DNA of 64,000 nucleotides from Onstottus_B sp049273855 (GTDB taxonomy: Bacteria; Acidobacteriota; Blastocatellia; UBA7656), in assembly GCA_049273855.1 (NCBI GenBank), contig JBASRN010000313.1, positions 51,461 to 115,460 on the forward strand, given 5' to 3'. The stretch's first letter is position 1. Each line of letters opens with the position of its first letter. Position numbers and translations under genes: made by a program. This document shows, one piece after another, positions 53,596 through 61,404 of the stretch. Under the pieces are notes generated by a model. That model did no database searches and had not been told where the DNA came from. It worked only from the letters and a program-made list of their open reading frames with translations.

Positions 53596-54384
53596 ATGTT
53601 CAAAAGTTCGTTGTTAGTTATTCCCTTCATTTCACTGATCGTGATATCAGGAATCGCGCAGTCCCCTGACGTCAGGTTTGACCGCCCACCCATGGCTGTT
53701 TCATCGCGGAAACCGGCGTTCGTCGTGGGCGAAAAGCTGACTTACGAAGTGTCGTGGCAGGACTTTCTGGTTGCCGGGGAGCTGGTCATCGAAACAAGGG
53801 ACCGGCGGAGCTACGAAGGCACCGACGGCTATCACGTCAGCGCCCAGGCCCAATCTGTTGGCCTGGTCAGCATGATTGGAAAGAAGATCGATGACGCTTA
53901 CGAGTCGTTCATAGACGCTGCGACGCTTTTGCCTTTCCGGGCGGAGAAGCGCATGCGACACGGCAACAATCGTCAGCAGTCGTCGGTGACGATTGACCAG
54001 GAAGAGCGCACGGCGCGAATGGCGGATGGCCGAAGCATGCGGTTGCCGGCGGAAACTTACGACCTCGCCAGCTTGCTGTTCGCGATACGCGGCATGGATC
54101 TGACTCCGGGCAAAGCGCGAACGTTCAATCTGCTTGAAGACGGCAAACTATACGCGATCAAAATCGAACCTGAGACGAAAGAAAAAATTACGACACAGGC
54201 GGGGAGCTTTGACACGATCAAGATCGCGACGCGGATGGCGGACCGCGCCAACGACAAGCTATACAACCTCCGCATCTTTGTGACCAACGATCAGCGGAGG
54301 ATTCCGGTGCTGATCACCGCCGAACCTACGTGGGGCAGCGTGCGAGTCCAGTTGATCTCCGCAACTCCGGCGATTAAGAAATGA
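53596..54384 (+). CDS. DUF3108 secreted protein
   Basis: 262 aa from ATG 53596, which starts a signal peptide (LLVIPFISLIVISGIAQ). DUF3108 signature: FVVGEKLTYEVSWQDFLVAG, SMIGKKIDDAYESFIDAATL, RRIPVLITAEPTWGSVRVQL. A lipocalin-like beta sheet of unknown function found in periplasmic proteins of Bacteroidetes and Acidobacteriota. Encoded alone between a terminator and a repeat cluster. Confidence 0.8.
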   Translation: MFKSSLLVIPFISLIVISGIAQSPDVRFDRPPMAVSSRKPAFVVGEKLTYEVSWQDFLVAGELVIETRDRRSYEGTDGYHVSAQAQSVGLVSMIGKKIDDAYESFIDAATLLPFRAEKRMRHGNNRQQSSVTIDQEERTARMADGRSMRLPAETYDLASLLFAIRGMDLTPGKARTFNLLEDGKLYAIKIEPETKEKITTQAGSFDTIKIATRMADRANDKLYNLRIFVTNDQRRIPVLITAEPTWGSVRVQLISATPAIKK

Positions 54385-54992
54385 TTCGCGTCGAGAACAA
54401 CCCGCAGTAACGAATTCATTCGTTCCTAGAACAACCCCGTAGTAACGAATTCATTCGTTCGGCATAGGTGCAGACATCGCGAACGCAGAACGAATGAATT
54501 CGTTACTACGCGGGTGGCGTCGACAAATTTTCGGACATTCAAAGAAAACCGACTAGCTTCGTTACTGCGCGGATGGCTCCAACGAACTTGCGACGGGGCG
54601 GGATCTCAGGCGATGTCGCGAGGATCCGCTTTGCGCGGCGCGGCGACAAGCGATGACTTTGGCCACGCTCCAGACGACCGTGCCGCACAAGCGGTGCGCG
54701 TGTTAGACCGAAACGACTCTCATCGTTTTTGGTTTCGAGCCAGCACCCGCGAGCGGGTTGTGACTCACCAATCAGATTGGCAACAAACGTGCCGCCCCGA
54801 TCGACTGGGCGCCGCCGCGTCTTTGCCGCACTTATCAACTTTCGGAGCAATCCACCCGCAGCATTTCACCATCAACTGTCGATCTAATTCTGCGTCCAGG
54901 CGATGCACAACCGGTCATGGTTTGATATTGTCCTGTCGGCGTTTCTTTGACGAAGAACCTGAAATCTTCACGACTGGTAGAGGAGATTGGAA
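54385..54992. other. Intergenic stretch with a clustered repeat
   Basis: 608 bp. The first 190 bp hold the GAATTC-centred repeat array (54391-54577). The remainder to 54992 has open frames but no ribosome site or recognisable protein. Confidence 0.55.
54391..54577. repeat. Direct and inverted copies of a 20-bp unit
   Basis: AGTAACGAATTCATTCGTTC occurs identically at 54406-54425 and 54441-54460 (35-bp period, inside a longer AGAACAACCC-containing unit), and inverted at 54488-54507. A partial inverted remnant (TTCGTTACTGCGCGG) lies near 54558-54572. The unit itself is nearly palindromic. Confidence 0.92.
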
Positions 54993-55265
54993 ATGACACT
55001 GACCTCGCTTTTGTTGCTGCTGCTTGTTGCGGGAATCTGCGGATCGATCGGAAGAAGCATCGCCGGCTATTCGCACGGAGGCTGTCTGGTCTCGATCGCG
55101 CTCGGGTTCATCGGCGCCATCGTCGGAGTATGGATCGCCGGCGCGCTTAAGCTGCCGGACCTGTTTGTCGTCAACATTGGCGGCGAACACTTCCCCATCA
55201 TCTGGTCGATCATCGGCTCGGCTCTGTTCGTCGCAGTGATCAGTTTCTTCACTCGTCGAAGGTGA
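54993..55265 (+). CDS. GlsB/YeaQ/YmgE-family membrane protein
   Basis: 90 aa from ATG 54993 with GAGGAG seven bases upstream. Three hydrophobic helices: LLLLLLVAGICGSIGRSIAG, IALGFIGAIVGVWIAGAL and IIWSIIGSALFVAVISFF. The Gly-rich GFIGAIVGVWIA is typical of the 'transglycosylase-associated' small stress membrane proteins. Function unclear. Confidence 0.8.
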   Translation: MTLTSLLLLLLVAGICGSIGRSIAGYSHGGCLVSIALGFIGAIVGVWIAGALKLPDLFVVNIGGEHFPIIWSIIGSALFVAVISFFTRRR

Positions 55266-55662
55266 CCCTTGCGAACCCTGGTAGCTTTGCGGATGTAGCG
55301 ACCAAGTCTCACGAAAAGGCGTCGACCGGCCCACGTGCCGCTCTACCTGTCTCTCGCAGGTCTCAATATGGTCTCGATTGTGGGAAAGCAACATGCCACA
55401 AGCGAACATACTAGAGAGTTGAAGATTCCAAGGTGAAAGTCCTGGCGTAGTCCTCCCCCACCATTAGCCGCCCACGGTAGTCGCGAGTCGATGCTGCAAA
55501 CACTGCTCTCCGGCAAAGTTAAGCATCAGCCCGGTTTCCTTGCTTCAATCCGAGTACCTAGAATCCAAAATCGGAAAATCGAAAACCGCTTGTGGCACGC
55601 TGCTTGGCTATTCCTCCCAGCTAGCTTGCCTGATTTGTGCTGGCATTCACGCCTGGAGGTGA
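55266..55662. other. Intergenic stretch before the ADOP cluster
   Basis: 397 bp. Contains a half copy (55551-55580, AATCCAAAATCGGAAAATCG) of the element found upstream of ileS. A TGGCACG at 55593 lacks a correctly spaced GC doublet, so it is not called sigma-54. No gene seen. Confidence 0.5.
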
Positions 55663-58041
55663 TTGTTGGAAACGCTTTCGCAGGATCTTCGCTACGGATT
55701 TCGTATGCTGGTCAAGAACCCGGGCTTCACGGCGGTTGCGCTGCTCACGCTCGCCCTTGGCATCGGAGCCAACACGGCAATCTTCAGCATAGTCTACTCG
55801 GTGCTGCTGCGCCCGCTTCCCTACCCCGAAGCCGGCCGCCTCGTTGTCACCAACCTCTCCGTGCCCGATTATCGCGACTTGAAGGAAGCGAACGACGTCT
55901 TCGATGAGACCGCCCTTTGGGCATCGAATCTTTATACGCTCGACGCCAATGGAGAGCCCGAGCAATTGATGGGCGCCGTTGTTTCGCCGAGTTTCTTTAC
56001 GCTGCTGGGGCAGGCAGCGATCGGCAGGACTTTCCAGCCGGAAGAAGATCGAGAACCGCTGGTCGTGTTGAGTGACGACTTGTGGCGGCAGCGCTTCGGC
56101 GGCGAAGCAAGCGCGCTCGGCCGCAGCTTAAGCCTCGGGGGCAAGAGTCACACGATCATCGGAGTGATGCCGCCCGAATTCCAGATTCCAAGCGCTAAAT
56201 TCAAACTGTGGGTCCCCTTCGGTTCGGCGCTCGCGCAAGCACCTGGCCAGGCCGAGAACCGGCAGCTTCGCATCTTCCGTTGCATCGCGCGCCTCAAACC
56301 CGGCGTCACACACCAACAAGCTCAAGCCGAAACGGGCGCGATCTTCAAGCGTCTTGAAGGGCAGCATCCGGAGACCAACTCGGGGGTGAGCGCGACGCTC
56401 ACCCCGCTCTATGAACGCATCGTCGGCGACGTGCGGCCGGCGCTGATGATCCTGCTTGCGACTGTAGGCCTGGTCCTGCTGATCGCCTGCGCGAACGTTG
56501 CGAACCTGATGCTTGCGCGAACAGCCGCGCGCGAACGCGAGATCGTGATTCGCGTGGCGCTGGGAGCGGGACGCTGGCGCGTGGCCCGGCAGCTTTTTAC
56601 GGAAAGCGTTCTTCTTGCAGGCTGCGGAGGCGCGCTCGGAACGCTTCTGGCAGTCTGGGGTGTTGATGCGTTGACGAGCCTCAACCCTGGTGACCTTCCG
56701 AGACTGAGCAGCATCAGGATAAGCCCTCCGGTCCTCTTGTTCACATTAGGTGTCTCGTTATTGACGGGCGTTCTTTTTGGGCTCGCGCCGGTAATCCAAT
56801 CTCTGAAACTCAATCTCAACAGCGCGCTCAAGGAAGGCGGCCGCGGTATTGGCGGAGGCGCGTGGGGCCGGCGCTTGCGAGGTGCGCTGGTAGTCGCCGA
56901 GATCGCATTATCGCTGGTCGTTCTTGTCGGCGCCGGTCTGTTAGTAAAGAGCTTCTCGCGCCTGGTTAACGCCGACGCCGGCTTTGTCGCTGACAACGTG
57001 TTGACGATGAACATCCAGCTGTTCCACTTCAAGGATCCGCAGCGGCGTGCTGCCCTTCAGCGCGAGGTCATCGCTCGAATCCAAAACCTTCCCGGCGTCG
57101 AAAGGGTGGGCGCTGGTTCCGCACTGCCTCCAGTTACCGCGCAGCGAGTGACAAGGTTTGCAGCCGAGGGAGAGGAAACTTCGACATCCCAACAGGACGT
57201 TGCATACTTCATCGGCGCAAGCCCGGACTATTTCCTTGCTCTCGGAACTCCGCTGATCCAGGGACGCGCATTCGACGAGCGCGACTCCGACGACGCGCCC
57301 AAAGTTGTGATCATCAACAAGACGCTTGCCCGCCGGCTATTCCCAAACGAAGACCCGATCGGCAAGAGATTTAAGCTGATCAACCCCGAGCAATCGGATG
57401 AATGGCGCTCGATCGTCGGCATAGTCGGCGACATCAGTTACTCGGGGCTCGACGACCCGGGAGAAGCAGTAGTCTACACGCCATTCGCGCAGACGCCGTT
57501 TCTTTGGTCGTACGTAATGGTCAAGACGGCCGGCAATTCTACGGCCTTGATACCCGGCATAAGAAGCGCGGTTTCGTCGGTTGATCCGAGGTTGGGGGCG
57601 CTCCAGCTTCAGCAGATGAGCGAGGTCGTATGGGGCTCAGTAGCTCAACCGCGTTTTAACATGATTCTGCTTTCTTCATTCGCGGTTCTTGCACTCGCTC
57701 TGGCGGTGATAGGTCTGTACGGGGTGATGTCCTATCTGGTTGCGCAGCGCACCCGCGAGATTGGAGTGCGAATGGCATTGGGCGCGAGCAGTGCGGACGT
57801 ATTGAAACTGGTGGTCGGGCGCGGCCTCGCGCTCGCCGGCGCCGGCGTCGCCTTGGGGCTCGTGGCGGCATTCGGCGTAACGCGGGTGCTCGGCAGTTTG
57901 TTATTCGGTGTCAGCGCGACCGATCCGGTGACCTTCTTACTGGTAGCGGTGCTTTTGACAGGGGTTGCTCTGGTAGCCACCGTCATACCGGCCCGCCGCG
58001 CGACGAAGGTAGACCCGATGGTGGCACTGCGATACGAGTAA
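55663..58041 (+). CDS. ADOP (MacB/FtsX-type) permease 1
   Basis: 792 aa. N-terminal signature LRYGFRMLVKNPGFTAVALL and LGIGANTAIFSIVYSVLLRP begins the MacB-type periplasmic domain (about 45-235). Then an FtsX core (about 265-400, ANVANLMLARTAAREREIVI), a second periplasmic domain (about 430-640) and a second FtsX core (about 660-790, GLYGVMSYLVAQRTREIGVR) ending ARRATKVDPMVALRYE. This duplicated architecture of about 800 aa defines the Acidobacterial duplicated orphan permease family, 'orphan' because no ABC ATPase is adjacent, as here. TTG start with GGAGGTGAT; the second TTG at 55666 is better spaced. Confidence 0.9.
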   Translation: MLETLSQDLRYGFRMLVKNPGFTAVALLTLALGIGANTAIFSIVYSVLLRPLPYPEAGRLVVTNLSVPDYRDLKEANDVFDETALWASNLYTLDANGEPEQLMGAVVSPSFFTLLGQAAIGRTFQPEEDREPLVVLSDDLWRQRFGGEASALGRSLSLGGKSHTIIGVMPPEFQIPSAKFKLWVPFGSALAQAPGQAENRQLRIFRCIARLKPGVTHQQAQAETGAIFKRLEGQHPETNSGVSATLTPLYERIVGDVRPALMILLATVGLVLLIACANVANLMLARTAAREREIVIRVALGAGRWRVARQLFTESVLLAGCGGALGTLLAVWGVDALTSLNPGDLPRLSSIRISPPVLLFTLGVSLLTGVLFGLAPVIQSLKLNLNSALKEGGRGIGGGAWGRRLRGALVVAEIALSLVVLVGAGLLVKSFSRLVNADAGFVADNVLTMNIQLFHFKDPQRRAALQREVIARIQNLPGVERVGAGSALPPVTAQRVTRFAAEGEETSTSQQDVAYFIGASPDYFLALGTPLIQGRAFDERDSDDAPKVVIINKTLARRLFPNEDPIGKRFKLINPEQSDEWRSIVGIVGDISYSGLDDPGEAVVYTPFAQTPFLWSYVMVKTAGNSTALIPGIRSAVSSVDPRLGALQLQQMSEVVWGSVAQPRFNMILLSSFAVLALALAVIGLYGVMSYLVAQRTREIGVRMALGASSADVLKLVVGRGLALAGAGVALGLVAAFGVTRVLGSLLFGVSATDPVTFLLVAVLLTGVALVATVIPARRATKVDPMVALRYE

Positions 58042-58052
58042 GGAGTTGTAGT

Positions 58053-60488
58053 ATGCAAAACCTGTATCAGGACTTGCGGTACGGCATGCGAATGCTACGT
58101 AGGAATCCCGCCTTCACAGCGATAGCGGTGATAACTCTCGGGCTCGGCATCGGCGCGAACACGGCCATCTTCACAGTGGTCAACGCGATTCTCCTGCGCC
58201 CTTTGGCGCTCGCAGAGCCCGACCGGCTGGTGACCGTAACTCACTGGTATTCAAAACTCAACCTGGTCGCTCCGGTATCGCCACCCGGGTTTATCGATTA
58301 CCGCGATCGCGCGGATGTTTTCGAGAGCGCGGCCGCATCGTCCGGAACAAGCTTCAATCTGACAGCCGTTGGCGAGCCGGAATGGATCCAGGGCCGGCAG
58401 ACCACCGCGAGTTTCTTCCCGACCCTGGGAGTGGAGGCGGAACTCGGGCGCACGTTCCTGCAAGAAGAAGATCAACCCGGTAAGGACCGCGTCGTCATCC
58501 TTAGCCACAGCCTTTGGCAGCGGCGTTTCGGCGCAGCCCGCGAGATTGCCGGCAGCACCCTCACGCTCAACGGGGAAGTTTATACGGTGGTCGGCGTCAT
58601 GCCCGCTAGCTTCCGGCTATTCCGAGGAGACGAGTTCTGGATTCCACTTGCGCTGAGCGCCGACCAGATGTCGCCCAACCGTCGCGGCGCGGAGTACCTG
58701 TCAATGATCGCGCGCCTCAACCCAGGCGTGAGTCTCGAACAGGCTCAAGCAGCGATGGACGCGGTCGCTGCGCAAATCATGCAGGAGACGCAGCGCTACG
58801 GGAACGACGGCAGTTGGGGCGTGAAGGTCAAGCTGCTCAACGAAGAGTTCGTTGGGGATACGCGCTCAGCGTTGCTCGTGTTGCTGGGGGCTGTCGGGTT
58901 CGTCCTGTTCATCGCGTGCGCGAATGTAGCCAACCTCCTGCTGGCGCGGGCCTCGGGCCGCCGCAAGGAGATGGCGATCCGATCCGCGCTGGGCGCGGGC
59001 CGCTGGCGTTTAGTTCGCCAGTTGCTCACCGAGAGCATGCTGACGGGGGTCGCCGGCGGCGCCCTCGGATTGCTTCTGGCCAGTTGGGGAGTGGATCTGC
59101 TGGTCTCGCTCAACGAGAACAGCATTCCGCGAGTTGACGAAGTCAGCTTTGACGGCAGGGTTCTGGCCTTTACCGCGGGGCTCTCGCTGCTGACAGGAAT
59201 TCTCTTTGGGATCCTGCCGGCCCTGCAGACCGCGAAGATATCGCTCACCGAGACTCTCAAGGAAGGCGGCAGGAGTTCCGCCGGCGGACCGAGGGCTCGA
59301 GTTCGCAATCTGCTTGTGGTTTCTGAAATCGCGCTCGCTTTGGTCTTGTTGATCGGGGCCGGCTTGATGATCAAGAGCTTTGTGAGGCTGTTGCAAGTCA
59401 ATCCGGGCTTCGACACCGAAAACGTGCTGACGATGCGGCTGACTCTGCCGTCCAACAAGTATCGCGACGCTCAGCAGGTGAGCGGCTTTTATCGGGAGGT
59501 GCTTGAGGAAGTGAAGCGTCTGCCGGGAGTGCAAGCAGCGGCAACCGTTTCCAGCTTGCCGTTCAGCGGTTCGGTGTCGAGCGGCTTCTTTGGGATCGAG
59601 GGCGCTCAGGTGGACACCGGAGAACAAGTCCCTCACGCCGACTTCCGCGCGGTCAGCAGTGATTACGTGGAGGCGATGCGGATTCCCTTGCTCAAGGGCC
59701 GCCAGTTTAGTGAGCGCGACACCGCCGGCGCCTCGAACGTCGCCATCATCGATGACGCGCTCGCTCGCCGCTACTGGCCCGACCAGGACCCCATCGGCAA
59801 ACGAGTGACCTTCAATCGAGATAACAACGTGCAGGTCTTTCGGGAGATCGTCGGTGTAGTCGCGCCGGTCAAACACAAGGCGTTGGATGCCGATTATCGA
59901 GGCGCAATCTATTTTCCCCAGGATCAACTCATCTGGGGCGGAACAAAGTATCTGGCGATCAGGACCTTGTCTGAGCCGACAGGTTTGGTTTCAGCGGTGC
60001 GGACGGCTGTGCAGTCGGTGGATAAAGATCAGCCGATCTACCAGGTGGCGACGATGGAGGAACTGGTCTCGGAATCGGTCGCCCAAAGGCGTTCCTTTAT
60101 GTTTCTGCTTGGTGGTTTCGGGGCATTCGCCCTGATTCTTGCGGCAGTCGGGCTATACGGGGTCTTGTCCTATATGGTCACTCAGCGCACACCTGAAATC
60201 GGCGTGCGCATGGCATTGGGCGCGCAGCGCCGAGACGTTCTTGAGCTGGTAGTGGGACAGGGAATGGTTATGGTTGGAGGCGGTATCGTTGTTGGTGTGA
60301 CTGCGGGTTTCGTTCTGGCGAAGCTCTTGACCAGCTTCTCGAGTCTGTTGTTCGACGTCCGCATGACGGATCCTACGGTTTTTGTCGGGGTTCCATTGCT
60401 GCTGGCAAGCGTGGCGTTATTAGCCAGCTACATTCCCGCGCGCCGCGCGACTAAGGTAGACCCGATGGTGGCGCTAAGATACGAATAG
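58053..60488 (+). CDS. ADOP (MacB/FtsX-type) permease 2
   Basis: 811 aa. Same duplicated layout: LRYGMRMLRRNPAFTAIAVI, GANTAIFTVVNAILLRPLAL, first FtsX core (ANVANLLLARASGRRKEMAI), second periplasmic domain (EEVKRLPGVQAAATVSSLPF) and last core (GLYGVLSYMVTQRTPEIGVR, ARRATKVDPMVALRYE). AAGGAG upstream of the ATG and 11 bp after permease 1, so co-transcribed. A long TTTCTGG-word hairpin follows the stop. Confidence 0.9.
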   Translation: MQNLYQDLRYGMRMLRRNPAFTAIAVITLGLGIGANTAIFTVVNAILLRPLALAEPDRLVTVTHWYSKLNLVAPVSPPGFIDYRDRADVFESAAASSGTSFNLTAVGEPEWIQGRQTTASFFPTLGVEAELGRTFLQEEDQPGKDRVVILSHSLWQRRFGAAREIAGSTLTLNGEVYTVVGVMPASFRLFRGDEFWIPLALSADQMSPNRRGAEYLSMIARLNPGVSLEQAQAAMDAVAAQIMQETQRYGNDGSWGVKVKLLNEEFVGDTRSALLVLLGAVGFVLFIACANVANLLLARASGRRKEMAIRSALGAGRWRLVRQLLTESMLTGVAGGALGLLLASWGVDLLVSLNENSIPRVDEVSFDGRVLAFTAGLSLLTGILFGILPALQTAKISLTETLKEGGRSSAGGPRARVRNLLVVSEIALALVLLIGAGLMIKSFVRLLQVNPGFDTENVLTMRLTLPSNKYRDAQQVSGFYREVLEEVKRLPGVQAAATVSSLPFSGSVSSGFFGIEGAQVDTGEQVPHADFRAVSSDYVEAMRIPLLKGRQFSERDTAGASNVAIIDDALARRYWPDQDPIGKRVTFNRDNNVQVFREIVGVVAPVKHKALDADYRGAIYFPQDQLIWGGTKYLAIRTLSEPTGLVSAVRTAVQSVDKDQPIYQVATMEELVSESVAQRRSFMFLLGGFGAFALILAAVGLYGVLSYMVTQRTPEIGVRMALGAQRRDVLELVVGQGMVMVGGGIVVGVTAGFVLAKLLTSFSSLLFDVRMTDPTVFVGVPLLLASVALLASYIPARRATKVDPMVALRYE

Positions 60489-60496
60489 GTCGGTTA

Positions 60497-60576
60497 GGTT
60501 TCTGGTTTCTGGTTTCTAGTTTGGGTGCAACTACAGTACGGAAGCCACAAACCACAACCAGAAACCAGAAACCAGA
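60497..60576. repeat. Word-built inverted repeat before the short ADOP gene
   Basis: Left arm 60497-60520 is tandem GGTTTCT units; right arm 60556-60576 is tandem AACCAGA units, pairing at about 18 of 20 positions with a 36-nt loop. Ends 14 bases upstream of ATG 60590. Same words as 33489-33573. Confidence 0.88.
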
Positions 60577-60589
60577 GCTCGGAGGCGCA

Positions 60590-61393
60590 ATGGATACTTT
60601 GATACGTGACATAAGGTACGGAAGCCGAATACTCCTGAAGAACCCCGGCTTCACTCTCATCGCAGTGGTTGCTCTCGCGCTCGGCATTGGCGCGAACACC
60701 GCCATCTTCAGCGTGGTTAACTCAGTGCTTTTGCGCCCGCTTCCGTACGCTGACCCCGATCGGCTGGTTCAACTTCGCGAAGTCAAGCTGCCCGAGCATC
60801 CCGACTTCTCAGTCACGCCCGCAACCTTTCTTGAATGGCAAAAGCAAAGCACGGCTTTCATGAACCTGATCGTGCGCAGCGATCGTGATCCTTCGAACCT
60901 GACCGTGGCGATTCGCGGAGAGGTGCTGGCGCTCGATCGAGAACAGCCGATCGCGCGCGTACAGACTCTGGAGACGATCGTAGCCACCTCGGTAGCCCAG
61001 CAGCGGTTCGCGATGATTCTCATGGGTTTGTTCGCGCTGGTAGCCTTTGTGCTTGCTGCGGTCGGGCTCTACGGTGTGATGAGCTATTCAGTCGCCCAGC
61101 GCACGCACGAGATCGGTATTCGAATGGCGCTCGGAGCAAAGCAGTCGGATGTTTTGAGGATGGTAGTCGGGCAAGGCGCGGCGCTTGCGCTCGCAGGGGT
61201 CGCCCTGGGACTCGGAGCGGCGATTGCCGTCACGCGCTTGATGGCGAGCTTGCTGTTCGAAGTCACCGCGACCGATCCGCTGACTTTTTCAGTCATCGCA
61301 GTATTGCTTGCAGCAGTGGCCTTGGCAGCCAGTTTTATTCCGGCTCGCCGCGCAACCAGAGTCGATCCGATGGTAGCGCTTAGAAACGAATGA
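60590..61393 (+). pseudogene. Internally deleted ADOP permease (267 aa)
   Basis: ATG 60590 with GGAGG. The product has an intact N-terminal signature (IRYGSRILLKNPGFTLIAVV, GANTAIFSVVNSVLLRPLPY) for about 95 residues. It then jumps in frame, near nt 60870, to the last periplasmic segment (TVAIRGEVLALDREQPIARV) and the intact terminal FtsX core (GLYGVMSYSVAQRTHEIGIR, ARRATRVDPMVALRNE). Roughly 530 residues are missing compared with neighbours of about 800: both periplasmic domains' bulk and the first FtsX core. The frame is preserved, so a truncated permease with four helices could still be made; treated as a decayed copy. Confidence 0.75.
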
Positions 61394-61404
61394 AGGGGTG
61401 ACCG

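Noticed and set aside
54391..54577. CRISPR-like array
   Set aside because: Only three good copies, one inverted, with unequal spacing and no cas genes.
54514..54996. 160-codon frame in the gap before the GlsB gene
   Set aside because: Starts inside the repeat cluster, has Cys/Arg/His-rich random composition and no ribosome site.
55593..55608. Sigma-54-like TGGCACG upstream of the ADOP cluster
   Set aside because: The downstream GC doublet is one base too far from GG, so the strict spacing rule fails.
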